From Hyphomicrobiales bacterium (GTDB taxonomy: Bacteria > Pseudomonadota > Alphaproteobacteria > Rhizobiales > Methylopilaceae): 60,065 nucleotides of DNA. Each line of letters begins with the position of its first letter. The first letter of the stretch is position 1. Made by a program: the position numbers and the translations under genes. This document shows positions 1-7,674 of this stretch, in pieces. Under the pieces are notes generated by a model. That model had not been told where the DNA came from. It worked only from the letters and a program-made list of their open reading frames with translations, and did not search any database. Location of the stretch: NCBI GenBank assembly GCA_022842205.1, contig JALHQA010000011.1, positions 1-60,065 of the forward strand, written 5' to 3'.

Positions 1-113
1 TAGGCATCCGCAACCTGCTTCGCCTCAGGCGCCGTCAGGGAATCGCGCCCGGCGGCCTTCACCGCGTCCAGGACCTTGCGGACGGCTGCACTGTTCACTT
101 TCAACCCGGTCAT
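1..113 (-). CDS. ATP-grasp acyl-CoA synthetase (NDP-forming) subunit, N-terminal fragment
   Basis: Only the first 37 codons are in the window; the gene runs off the left edge. The visible protein begins MTGLKVNSAAVRKVLDAV and continues to LTAPEAKQVADA. An opening helix with a 'LT.xEAK.v..A' phrase is typical of the ATP-grasp (beta-like) part of NDP-forming acyl/acetyl-CoA synthetases, just before the 'YGIP' turn. Such enzymes make an acyl-CoA from a carboxylic acid with ATP. The gene diverges from the dehydrogenase and amidohydrolase to its right. The family call rests on a short N-terminus and is tentative. Confidence 0.5.
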   Translation of the reverse strand, partial: MTGLKVNSAAVRKVLDAVKAAGRDSLTAPEAKQVADA

Positions 114-158
114 TTGGCGTTCTCCCTGCTCGGTGCCGGGCCGTCATCCAAGTCCTCT

Positions 159-190
159 TGTTTTGAATTCTGAATGCAGAATTCAAAACA
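159..190. repeat. Perfect 14-bp inverted repeat, AT-rich, 4-nt loop
   Basis: TGTTTTGAATTCTG (159-172) and its exact reverse complement (177-190) are separated by AATG. It is strikingly AT-rich for this GC-rich region and lies about 45 bp upstream of the leftward gene at the window edge. It could be a regulator-binding site, a transcript hairpin, or the end of a lost mobile element. There is no T-run on either side, so an intrinsic terminator is less likely. Confidence 0.7.
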
Positions 191-355
191 CTTCCGCAAG
201 GCAGACCATCGTCTTGGTGTGGGCCTTCGTGCAGTACTGTCCGTCCGCCCCGGCGCCGATTCAGACCAGAAGCGATCGCAGATGCTCCAGCACGGCACCC
301 GGGGGCAGCTTCAGCAGGAAAGCCGGAACAAACGGAACAAGGGTCGCCGCGGCGC

Positions 356-496
356 ATGGTCAAATACGTGTTTGGCGACGACATCGGCGCCGAACGCCGC
401 ACGGTGTGGACTTATGCGTCGCTGGAAGCGACGCGCACGCTGATCGAAACGGGGGAAACACGCAGCATCGACTCCGAGCACAAGAAGGTCAGCTGA
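356..496 (+). pseudogene. Probable C-terminal remnant of a lost gene (46 codons)
   Basis: An open frame reads MVKYVFGDDIGAERRTVW and ends SIDSEHKKVS, with its stop 1 nt before the ATG of the next gene. The composition looks like real protein (balanced acidic and basic residues, helical 'SLEATRTLIETGE' segment) and resembles the last helix of an oxidoreductase-type protein, but there is no credible start region: upstream in the same frame the translation becomes low-complexity. I read this as the tail of a gene whose 5' part was deleted. The parent family is not identified. The wider 114-497 stretch otherwise holds only the inverted repeat at 159-190. Confidence 0.4.
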
Positions 497-497
497 C

Positions 498-1571
498 ATG
501 ACGACCGCCAGCATCGCCCAGGACAACATCATCATAAGCGTCGACCGCCTTAAGGCGTTTGGTCGGGATGTGCTTACCCGTGCCGGCATTCCTGAAGAGA
601 GCGCAATCAAGGTCATCGACCTGATGGTCGAGGCGGATCTCACAGGCGCCGAAGCGCACGGCATGTACCGCCTTCCGCAGTACGTAAAACGCATTCTCGC
701 CGGCGGCATCAACAAGACGCCGAACATCACGGTCAACCGAACCGCGGCGGCTACGGCCGTCGTCGACGGCGACAACGGGATGGGTCACCTTGTGATGTCG
801 CGCGCGGCTGATACGGCGATTCAATTGGCGCAGGACAGCGGCATCGGCTGGGTCGGTGTTCGTGGCTCTAATCACGCGGGGCCTGCCGCGCTTTACGCCG
901 AAATGCCTCTGGCGCACGGAATGATTGGTATTTACTCGGCCGTGGCAAGCGCCAATCACATGGCAATCTGGGGTGGATCGGAATCGCTTCTCGGAACCAA
1001 TCCGCTTGCGATCGCCATACCGGCCGGAGAGGAACCTGCTCTTGTGCTGGACATGGCGACGACGATTGTTTCCTACGGAACCGTGAAGGCATCCGTTCTC
1101 AATGGGAAGGGCATCGCCCCTGGCTGGATGATCGACAAGAAGACGGGCGATGCCTTGCTGGACGCAAACCGTCTCTCGGACGGCCTGCTGCTGCCGATCG
1201 GCGGCTACAAGGGAAGCGGCCTCGCGATGATGCTGGGCTTTCTCGCCGGCACTCTGAACGATGCGGTGGTCGGCCGCGACGTCGTCGACTTCAACTATGA
1301 CGACACTACTGTCACCAACACCGGGCACTTCATCCTCGCCCTCGACGTCGCGCGTTTCATAGATCGGACGCGCTTTGAGTCCGAGATTGACCGTCACATC
1401 CGCGATCTGAAATCGTCGAAGCCCCTGCCCGGCGCGAAAATCCGTATGCCGGGCGAAAAGCGCGAAATGATGCGCGCCACGGGACTGGCCAACGGCATCG
1501 CTTTCACGCCGGCTGTCGCCGCGCGCCTGAACGAAACCGCGCGCGGAATCGGCGCCGCCGAACTGACCTGA
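498..1571 (+). CDS. Malate/L-lactate/ureidoglycolate dehydrogenase family (LDH2/MDH2) oxidoreductase
   Basis: This 357-residue protein matches the usual length of the LDH2/MDH2 family, NAD(P)-dependent dehydrogenases that oxidise 2-hydroxy acids or reduce their keto acids and do not have a Rossmann fold. Visible family features are the EAHGMYRLP segment (His54, substrate side), the RGSNHAGPAALYAE segment (His126), the NPLAIAIP turn, the LDMATT strand and the GGYKGSGLAMM loop near 240. The cytoplasmic substrate cannot be told from sequence; malate, lactate, ureidoglycolate, sulfolactate and delta-1-piperideine-2-carboxylate reductases all belong here. It precedes the amidohydrolase by 85 bp on the same strand, so the two may be co-transcribed in a catabolic unit. 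Confidence 0.85.
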   Translation: MTTASIAQDNIIISVDRLKAFGRDVLTRAGIPEESAIKVIDLMVEADLTGAEAHGMYRLPQYVKRILAGGINKTPNITVNRTAAATAVVDGDNGMGHLVMSRAADTAIQLAQDSGIGWVGVRGSNHAGPAALYAEMPLAHGMIGIYSAVASANHMAIWGGSESLLGTNPLAIAIPAGEEPALVLDMATTIVSYGTVKASVLNGKGIAPGWMIDKKTGDALLDANRLSDGLLLPIGGYKGSGLAMMLGFLAGTLNDAVVGRDVVDFNYDDTTVTNTGHFILALDVARFIDRTRFESEIDRHIRDLKSSKPLPGAKIRMPGEKREMMRATGLANGIAFTPAVAARLNETARGIGAAELT

Positions 1572-1656
1572 ATGAGAAAACCTGCAGACGCCATTGGGCG
1601 TTGCCCGCAGTCATAGCGCACCCTTGCACACCTTCTCCAAGAGTACTGAGACAATA

Positions 1657-2661
1657 ATGAAATATCCGGTGATTGATATACATGCGCATGTCCTTACGGA
1701 GGATATGATCGCTCAGTTCCAGTCCAACGCGCCTGAACTCGGCGTGTCGCTGACGACCGTGGATGAGGACGGCGGCGTTCTGAAGATCGCCGGCATAACC
1801 CAGAAGCCTTTCCCAAGGTCTGCGTGGGATCTCGATCGACGCCTCCGCGATCTGGATAAATGGGGTGTAGACCTCCAGGTCGTCTGCAATGTTCCGCATA
1901 CCTTCCTTTACGAGGCCGACGCTTCTCTGGCTGGCGAGATGGCGGTTCTGCAGAACGATGCCATCAGCGACTTCGTCGGGGCGAACCCGACACGCTTTGC
2001 CGGCCTTGCGACTGTCCCGATGCAGGCACCTTCCGCCGCCGCGTCGGAACTCCGCCGCGCGATGACTGAGAAAGGTCTGCGTGGCCTGCACCTCGGATCG
2101 AACATTGCGGGCAAGAATCTTGATGAGCCGGCTCTCGACGAGGTCTGGACGGTCGCCAATGAGTTGCAGGCGTTTGTCCTTGTCCACCCGCACAAGATCG
2201 CGGCCAGCGGTCGACTCGATGCCTACTATCTGAAAAATCTTATCGGCAATCCGTTCGAAACAACCATCGCGGGGGCGTCGCTGGTTTTCGGCGGGGTGAT
2301 CGAGCGCTTTCCCGATATCCGATTCTGCCTCGTTCACGCCGGCGGCTTTGTACCTTATCAGCTCGGCCGCTTTCGTCACGGCTGGGACGTAAGGTCGGAA
2401 CCCCGTCAACGGCTGCGCGGAACGCCGGAGGATTCCCTTTCGCGTCTGTACTATGACACGATCACCCACAACGATCGCGCGCTCGAGTATCTCGTTGCGG
2501 TCGCCGGTGCTGAGCAGGTGCTTTACGGAAGTGACTATCCGTTCGATATGGCCGATGACGAAGGGCCCGCCAGGGTGGAGCGTGTACTGGGCGACGATCA
2601 GGAGCGACAGAAGATCTTGTCGTTGAACGCCAAGCGCGTGCTTGGCCCGCTGCCGGCCTAG
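1657..2661 (+). CDS. Amidohydrolase 2 / ACMSD-like metal-dependent hydrolase or decarboxylase
   Basis: The 334-residue TIM-barrel protein opens with VIDIHAHV (metal ligands His9 and His11), has a VHPHK segment near residue 182, FCLVHAGG near 228 and the closing metal Asp in LYGSDYPF near 294. This is the pattern of the aminocarboxymuconate-semialdehyde decarboxylase (ACMSD) branch of the amidohydrolases, which use a metal to decarboxylate or hydrolyse aromatic or unsaturated acids. ATG at 1657 was chosen over upstream in-frame codons because it starts exactly at the conserved first strand. With the LDH2-type enzyme upstream it probably serves one catabolic route; the substrate is not deducible. 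It converges on dctP across a hairpin. Confidence 0.85.
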   Translation: MKYPVIDIHAHVLTEDMIAQFQSNAPELGVSLTTVDEDGGVLKIAGITQKPFPRSAWDLDRRLRDLDKWGVDLQVVCNVPHTFLYEADASLAGEMAVLQNDAISDFVGANPTRFAGLATVPMQAPSAAASELRRAMTEKGLRGLHLGSNIAGKNLDEPALDEVWTVANELQAFVLVHPHKIAASGRLDAYYLKNLIGNPFETTIAGASLVFGGVIERFPDIRFCLVHAGGFVPYQLGRFRHGWDVRSEPRQRLRGTPEDSLSRLYYDTITHNDRALEYLVAVAGAEQVLYGSDYPFDMADDEGPARVERVLGDDQERQKILSLNAKRVLGPLPA

Positions 2662-2724
2662 GCAGGCCGGGATAGAGGGGTTGTCGCCGTCCCCGACGCG
2701 CCCGAATCTCAGCAACGCGAAATA

Positions 2725-2759
2725 GGCTGCGCGGTGTAGAAGGCTTACACCGCGCGGCC
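2725..2759. terminator. Bidirectional hairpin between convergent amidohydrolase and dctP
   Basis: GCGCGGTGTA (2729-2738) pairs perfectly with TACACCGCGC (2746-2755), and the stem extends outward to 2725/2759 with one wobble. A second, weaker hairpin (CTCAGCC 2769-2775 with GGCTGAG 2788-2794) follows directly beside the dctP stop. The location between converging genes supports termination; the T-runs are poor. Confidence 0.6.
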
Positions 2760-2797
2760 TGCCGACAGCTCAGCCAAGCGGAACAAAGGCTGAGTGT

Positions 2798-3799
2798 TTA
2801 CTTGCCCCTCACCTTGGCGATCTCGGCCTGCACTTCGTCCCAGAGAGACTGGCCGACCGAAGCGATGACTCCATCCGCCACGCTTTTCGACATCTCGCGA
2901 AACTTTGCGATCTCCGTGTCGGGAAGCACCGCGATATCCATACCGGCCTTCTTCAGATCGTCGAGCGCTTTTGCCGATGTTTCACGGTTGTCCTTGCGCT
3001 CGAAGTCGCGCGAGGCGACGGCGGCATCTTTCAGAATCTTCTGTTCGTCCGCCGACAGCGTGTCCCACCATTTCTTGCTGACGAGAACGATCCACGGGCT
3101 GTACATATGGTTCGTGACCGTCAGGTAATTCTGCACCTCGTAGAACTTTGATGACAGGATGGTAGTGAAGGGGTTTTCCTGCCCGTCAACGGCCTTGGTC
3201 TCGAGAGCCGTAAACAGCTCCGAAAACGCCATCGGCACCGCGTTGGCGCCGACCGCCTGGAAAGTGCCGAGCGCGACCTGGTTCTGCATCACGCGCACCT
3301 TGAGGCCCTGAATGTCCTCGGCCGAGCTGACCTGGCGGCGGCTGTTTGTCAGGTTGCGGAAACCGTTCTCCCAGTAGACGAGACCGATAAGGCCCTTCTC
3401 CGGCAGCATCCCCAGCAGCTTCTCGCCGACAGGGCCGTCGAGAACGGCATCCGCTTCCTTCTCGTTGTTGAAAAGAAACGGCGTATCCCAGATTCCGAAT
3501 TCCTTGATCGTTCCGACGAGCGTCGCCGTCGAACCGACCATCATCTCCTGGGCGCCACCGACAAGAGCGTTCTGCATCTGCGTATCCGGCCCCAGCGCGG
3601 CTGCGCCGATGGCGCGAACCGTCATTTTGCCGCCGGAGGCCTTCTCGACATCCTCGGCGAACTTGCGGACCGCGCGGCCCTGAACGCTGTCCTCATTGAG
3701 TCCATAGCCGAAGCGGATAAGCCGTGTCTGTACGTCTTGCGCGACGGAAGCTACTGTGCCGAACACGACGAACGCGGCTGCGGTTATCAGTCGTTTCAT
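2798..3799 (-). CDS. dctP: TRAP transporter periplasmic solute-binding protein
   Basis: A 333-residue protein with a Sec signal peptide (MKRL plus hydrophobic core, cleavage after about SVAQ at residue 21) and the DctP fold: an early LIRFGYG strand, the ENGFRNLTNSRR segment near 144 containing the Arg that commonly holds the ligand carboxylate, and GLKVRVMQN near 164. It captures an organic acid in the periplasm and hands it to DctQM. It is the last gene of gntK-dctQ-dctM-dctP, 43 bp after dctM. Linkage to a gluconokinase suggests a sugar acid such as gluconate as ligand; that is inference. Confidence 0.92.
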   Translation of the reverse strand: MKRLITAAAFVVFGTVASVAQDVQTRLIRFGYGLNEDSVQGRAVRKFAEDVEKASGGKMTVRAIGAAALGPDTQMQNALVGGAQEMMVGSTATLVGTIKEFGIWDTPFLFNNEKEADAVLDGPVGEKLLGMLPEKGLIGLVYWENGFRNLTNSRRQVSSAEDIQGLKVRVMQNQVALGTFQAVGANAVPMAFSELFTALETKAVDGQENPFTTILSSKFYEVQNYLTVTNHMYSPWIVLVSKKWWDTLSADEQKILKDAAVASRDFERKDNRETSAKALDDLKKAGMDIAVLPDTEIAKFREMSKSVADGVIASVGQSLWDEVQAEIAKVRGK

Positions 3800-3842
3800 G
3801 TTTTCCTCCCTTGTGCGGCGGGTAAGCTCCGCCGTTCTGCAT

Positions 3843-5120
3843 TCAGTGCAGCCATCGGGCTGGCACGGTGATAAGCTCCGGAAAGACGACGAACAGCGTC
3901 ATCAGTGCGGTATAGGCGAGGACGTAGGGCCACACGCCCCGTATGACGCCTTCCATGCTGACGCCGGCGACCCCGCAGACAACGTTGAGCACGGTCCCTA
4001 CTGGCGGCGTCAGCAGGCCGACCGCACCGACCATGACGAACATGACGCCAAAATAAATCGGGTCGATGCCGGCTTTCACGGCGAGCGGCGAGAGAACCGG
4101 CCCGAGAATGAGAATGGTCGGCGTCAGGTCCATTGCTGTACCAACGAGCGTCAGCAGGATCAGGATCGCCGCCATCAAAAGCCTGGGATGGTCCAGTACC
4201 GGTGCGAGCAGCGCGATGACCTGACCCGGCAGGTTTGCCAGCGTCAGCATGTAGGAGGTGAACATGGCGGACGCGACGAGAAACATGACGACGGCGGTGG
4301 TTTTCGCTGCGGACACGAACACTACGGGCAGGTCTGACAGGCGCAGCCCGCCATAGACAAAAAAGCCGATGAAAAGCGCGTAGACCGCCGCCACGACAGC
4401 CGTCTCGGTCGGAGTAAATACGCCTCCACGCAGACCGCCGATGATGATAACGGGCATCAGGAGCGCCCAGAATGCATTTCCAATTGCCGCAAAACACTCC
4501 CGCCAGGACGCGCGCGGCTCCACCGGCATCTTTTCATTTCGCGCAACCCACGACCATGTCAGGAAAAGGGTTGCGGCCATCATCAGGGCCGGCGCAATGC
4601 CTGCCATGAAGAGCCGGGTAATCGAGACATTGGTCGCGACGCCGTAGATGATGAAGGACATGCTCGGCGGAAAGATCGGCGCGATGACACCGGCGGATGC
4701 AATCAATCCGGACGACCGGTCGAGATTGTATCCGTATTTGCGCATCATCGGAATCATCAACGCCGCGACAGCCGCCGTGTCGGCGATCGCCGAACCGGAG
4801 AGACTGGCGAGCAGCAGCCCGGCGCCGATCGCGACGTAACCGAGCCCACCGCGGATATGGCCGAAGAACGTCATCGACAAATCGACAATACGTCTGGACA
4901 TGCCGCCGGCGTTCATCAGTTCGCCAGCCAGCAGGAAGAACGGAACCGCCATCAGCGGGAAATTGTCCGCGCCGTTGAGAAGATTCTGCGCAACAAGCTG
5001 GGCATCGAAGAAATCGAGATGGATCATCAGCGCGACGCCGCTGAGAATCAGGGCGAACGCGATCGGCATGCCAAGCGCCATGAGGCCGAGCAGCGAACCA
5101 AGGAAGACGACGATGGTCAT
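3843..5120 (-). CDS. dctM: TRAP transporter large permease subunit
   Basis: A 425-residue very hydrophobic protein starting MTIVVFLGSLLGLMALGMPI, with roughly 12 membrane segments and the family phrases AVPFFLLAGELMNAGG near 55-75 and FTPTETAVVAAVYALFIG in the second half. DctM is the ion-coupled transport channel of the importer. The ATG at 5120 overlaps the dctQ stop by 4 bp (ATGA), so translation is coupled. The open frame extends upstream, but only this start gives the canonical N-terminus. Confidence 0.93.
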   Translation of the reverse strand: MTIVVFLGSLLGLMALGMPIAFALILSGVALMIHLDFFDAQLVAQNLLNGADNFPLMAVPFFLLAGELMNAGGMSRRIVDLSMTFFGHIRGGLGYVAIGAGLLLASLSGSAIADTAAVAALMIPMMRKYGYNLDRSSGLIASAGVIAPIFPPSMSFIIYGVATNVSITRLFMAGIAPALMMAATLFLTWSWVARNEKMPVEPRASWRECFAAIGNAFWALLMPVIIIGGLRGGVFTPTETAVVAAVYALFIGFFVYGGLRLSDLPVVFVSAAKTTAVVMFLVASAMFTSYMLTLANLPGQVIALLAPVLDHPRLLMAAILILLTLVGTAMDLTPTILILGPVLSPLAVKAGIDPIYFGVMFVMVGAVGLLTPPVGTVLNVVCGVAGVSMEGVIRGVWPYVLAYTALMTLFVVFPELITVPARWLH

Positions 5121-5686
5121 CGTTTCGTCCCCCCTGATGAAGGCGCGAATTTCGGGGGATCGCCCGGCGGAATCTCTTCGTGAAGCGGCGCGCCCTGCAC
5201 CTGAACGAGTTCGTCTTCGCTGATACGCCCAGCCACCAGACGCGCCAGATCGATAAGGTAGAGCGCCGCCATCGCGGCCGCGCACACGAGGCCTGCAAAC
5301 GCATAGGCCGCATGCGGAATTCCGGTCACGGCCGTGCGACTTTGGAAGCCGATCACGGTCTGTTTCCAACTTCCCTCGGCGAACAGCCAGAGTGCGTAAA
5401 GTGCAAGGACGTTGACGATCAGCAATGCCGCCTTCTTGCCTGCCGGCCCGAAGCGGTTCACGAGGATGTTTATGCCGATATGGGCGCGCTCGCGGACCGC
5501 CAGCGCTGCGCCGAGAAAGATCAGCCACACGAAGCAAAGACGGGCAATTTCCTCCCCTTCCGGGAAGCCGGTGGCAAGAAGATAGCGCCCGGCGGCATTC
5601 GCGAAGACAAGCACCACCATGATGGCGAGCAGAGCGCCCATGCTCCACTCGACTGTTCGTGTCATGACCAGGCCGAAACGGGTCAT
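5117..5686 (-). CDS. dctQ: TRAP transporter small permease subunit
   Basis: A 189-residue protein with four predicted membrane helices and the DctQ signature around EEIARLCFVWLIFLGAALAVRERAHIGI (split: FVWLIFLGAALAVRE followed by AHIGI). It forms the integral membrane complex with DctM. The C-terminal 35 residues are a Pro-rich cytoplasmic tail. ATG at 5686 was chosen because it overlaps the gntK stop as ATGA; an in-frame codon 24 bp upstream would run further into gntK. Confidence 0.88.
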   Translation of the reverse strand: MTRFGLVMTRTVEWSMGALLAIMVVLVFANAAGRYLLATGFPEGEEIARLCFVWLIFLGAALAVRERAHIGINILVNRFGPAGKKAALLIVNVLALYALWLFAEGSWKQTVIGFQSRTAVTGIPHAAYAFAGLVCAAAMAALYLIDLARLVAGRISEDELVQVQGAPLHEEIPPGDPPKFAPSSGGTKR

Positions 5687-6234
5687 GCGGCACCTCCCGG
5701 CTGGTGGCATATCGCGAGAGCGCGGCAGGCGCGCTCGACGAGTGCGTCGGGATCTGACGCGACGTCGAGCGTAACGACACGCTCGTCAGGACCCGGAGGT
5801 TCGAGATCTTCGAACTGGCTGTCGAGCAGGCTCAGCGGCATGAAATGTCCGGTGCGGTGCGCCATCCGCTCTTCGATCAGATCGCGTGCTCCGGAAAGAT
5901 GGAGAAACATCACGCGCGGGCTCGCCGCCGCCAGAAAGTCGCGATAACTCCGCTTGAGCGCCGAACAGGTCAGGACAAGGCCCTGCGACGGTGCCGCGCT
6001 GACGATCGCAACGGCGATCCGCTCCAGCCAATATTGGCGATGGGTGTCGTCGAGCCGCAGTCCGCGCGACATGCGCTCGATATTCTGTGGCGGATGAAGA
6101 TCGTCACCTTCCACGAACGGAAATCCGCAGCGCGCCGCGAGCGCACGTCCTACGGACGACTTGCCGCTGCTGGCAACGCCCATGACGACAATGACGGGAT
6201 GGGCGCTATTCGGCCCGTTTCCGCCGATCTCCAC
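5683..6234 (-). CDS. gntK: Gluconokinase, GntK type
   Basis: A 183-residue P-loop kinase with Walker A GVASSGKSS at 19-27, the EGDDLHPPQNIERM segment near 42 and LTCSALKRSYRD near 88. These are hallmarks of gluconokinase, which phosphorylates D-gluconate to 6-phosphogluconate in the cytoplasm, feeding the Entner-Doudoroff and pentose phosphate routes. Start is GTG at 6234 behind a GGAGAG ribosome site. It leads an operon with a TRAP importer, so uptake and phosphorylation are co-expressed. A promoter covered by a LacI-type palindrome lies directly upstream. Confidence 0.93.
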   Translation of the reverse strand: MEIGGNGPNSAHPVIVVMGVASSGKSSVGRALAARCGFPFVEGDDLHPPQNIERMSRGLRLDDTHRQYWLERIAVAIVSAAPSQGLVLTCSALKRSYRDFLAAASPRVMFLHLSGARDLIEERMAHRTGHFMPLSLLDSQFEDLEPPGPDERVVTLDVASDPDALVERACRALAICHQPGGAA

Positions 6235-6266
6235 CGTTCTCTCCCATGTCCCATTCTTATTGTTGG

Positions 6267-6296
6267 TATGGTAGCGCTACCATATATGGTCGTCAA
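6267..6296 (-). promoter_or_regulatory. Promoter of gntK-dctQMP overlapped by an 18-bp LacI-type operator
   Basis: On the minus strand TTGACG (6296-6291), a 17-nt spacer and TACCAT (6273-6268) form a plausible sigma-70 promoter. The perfect palindrome TATGGTAGCGCTACCATA (6267-6284), with the central GCGC typical of LacI-family sites, covers the -10 and part of the spacer. Binding by the divergent regulator would block RNA polymerase. Confidence 0.7.
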
Positions 6297-6333
6297 CAAT
6301 CGCGTTAGGTCCGTACTTTCATGGCAATCATAC

Positions 6334-6353
6334 TTCTGATAGCGCTAGCAGAA
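6334..6353 (+). promoter_or_regulatory. Second LacI-type operator at the regulator's own start
   Basis: TTCTGATAGCGCTAGCAGAA is a 20-bp palindrome with a single mismatched pair and shares the core TAGCGCTA with the upstream site. Centres are 68 bp apart. It ends on the A of the regulator's ATG, suggesting autorepression, possibly by DNA looping between the two sites. Confidence 0.65.
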
Positions 6354-7402
6354 TGAGGATTGCGGATCGAGGAAACCGGAAGCGGCGCGGGGCGGGCCGC
6401 CCCACCATTGCCGATGTCGCGCGTCTTGCGGGCGTCAGCGCGATCACTGTTTCGCGCGTTCTGCGCAACCCGGGGAAGGTCTCGGCGGAATTGAGGACGC
6501 ATGTCGAGGCCGCGATCCGCTCACTCGGCTATGTTCCCGATCCGAATGCGCGCGCACTGGCATCATCGCGTTCGGACGTCATCGGCGTCATCGTACCGTC
6601 GCTGACCAACAGTGTGTTCGCCGATGTTCTGCGCGGCATGTACGATTCCATCGGCGGCAGCCCGTATCAGATTCAGCTTGGCAACAGCCGCTACTCGCCG
6701 ATCGAGGAGGAGAGGCTGCTCGCCATCTTCACCCGCCAAAGGCCGTCCGCACTGATCGTCACCGGCATCGACCAGACTCCGGCGTCCCGCACGATGCTGG
6801 AACAGGCCGGTTGCCCGGTGGTGCAGATCATGGAGACCGGACCCGATCCCGTCGATATGATGGTGGGCTTCTCGCATCGCGACGCCGGCGCGGCGATCGT
6901 CTCTCATCTTTTGCAGTCGGGATACCGCAAGATCGCCTTCATCGGCGCGCGGATGGACCCGCGCTCCCAGCGGCGTCTCCAGGGCTATCGCGATTCGCTC
7001 GATGCAGCGGGCCTTGCAGACCCATCCATCGTGATGACGACTCCCGCGCCGTCCTCCGTGTCGCTCGGGCGCGATCTCCTGCGCGATCTGTTGTCCAGGG
7101 CACCGGACATCGATGCGGTGTTCTGCAACAACGACGACCTTGCGCTAGGTGCACTGTTCGAGTGTCAGCGCTCGGCCATTGACGTGCCGCGCCGGCTCGG
7201 CGTTGCCGGCTTCAACGATCTCGAAATGATGGCCGTCGCCTCGCCATCTCTGAGCAGCGTACGCACCTACCGCTACGATATGGGCTATCGGTCGATGAAG
7301 ATGGCGGTCGATGCCGTTCAAGGTCAGGATGTCGAAACGCGCGTCGTGGATCTCGGTTTCGAGCTCGCTATTCGGGAAAGCACTGCCGGCCCCGGTAAGT
7401 AA
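6353..7402 (+). CDS. LacI-family transcriptional regulator (GntR-like repressor)
   Basis: A 349-residue regulator. Residues about 16-40 form the LacI helix-turn-helix and hinge start (TIADVARLAGVSAITVSRVL), followed by the hinge ending near NARALAS and a periplasmic-binding-protein-type effector domain (IGVIVPSLTNSVFADVL, FCNNDDLALGALFECQ, GVAGFNDLEMM). It is divergent from gntK-dctQMP, with palindromes on both promoters, so it most likely represses the operon until a sugar acid or its phosphate binds. The subfamily is close to GntR of gluconate systems. No kinase or permease lies on its downstream side. Confidence 0.9.
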   Translation: MRIADRGNRKRRGAGRPTIADVARLAGVSAITVSRVLRNPGKVSAELRTHVEAAIRSLGYVPDPNARALASSRSDVIGVIVPSLTNSVFADVLRGMYDSIGGSPYQIQLGNSRYSPIEEERLLAIFTRQRPSALIVTGIDQTPASRTMLEQAGCPVVQIMETGPDPVDMMVGFSHRDAGAAIVSHLLQSGYRKIAFIGARMDPRSQRRLQGYRDSLDAAGLADPSIVMTTPAPSSVSLGRDLLRDLLSRAPDIDAVFCNNDDLALGALFECQRSAIDVPRRLGVAGFNDLEMMAVASPSLSSVRTYRYDMGYRSMKMAVDAVQGQDVETRVVDLGFELAIRESTAGPGK

Positions 7403-7526
7403 CCGCGACCATCGGCTTCAGCATGGACGCGAGACCATAGGGTTCTTTGTGTGGCCAGCACGTTGCTAGACTGTAGCTATCTCCGAAACGTCGCCCAACG
7501 CCATCCTTATAAAACATTGATATCAC

Positions 7527-7603
7527 TGGCGATCCCGGGAGGGCTCGAACCTCCGACCTACGGTTTAGGAAACCGCCGCTCTGTCCAGCTGAGCTACGGG
7601 ACC
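7527..7603 (-). tRNA. tRNA-Arg(CCT)
   Basis: The reverse strand folds as a full cloverleaf: acceptor GGTCCCG/CGGGATC (one G-U pair), D arm GCTC/GAGC, anticodon loop TTCCTAA with anticodon CCT, T arm GGAGG TTCGAGC CCTCC, discriminator G and an encoded CCA (7529-7527). It reads the AGG arginine codon. About 120 bp of apparently empty DNA separate it from the LacI gene. Confidence 0.95.
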
Positions 7604-7674
7604 GCTCGATGCACTCGGTATCATAAAGCGATGAGGCTTTGCAGCCTTGCGATTCCGAAGCCTAGACTTATGCC

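Noticed and set aside
3835-3846. 12-bp match TTCTGCATTCAG to the inverted repeat at 159-190
   Set aside because: It overlaps the dctM stop and is not palindromic there beyond a few bases; a chance match is likely.
7403-7526. Small open frame or regulatory element beside tRNA-Arg
   Set aside because: The frame crosses the tRNA gene, so it cannot be a protein; nothing else stands out.
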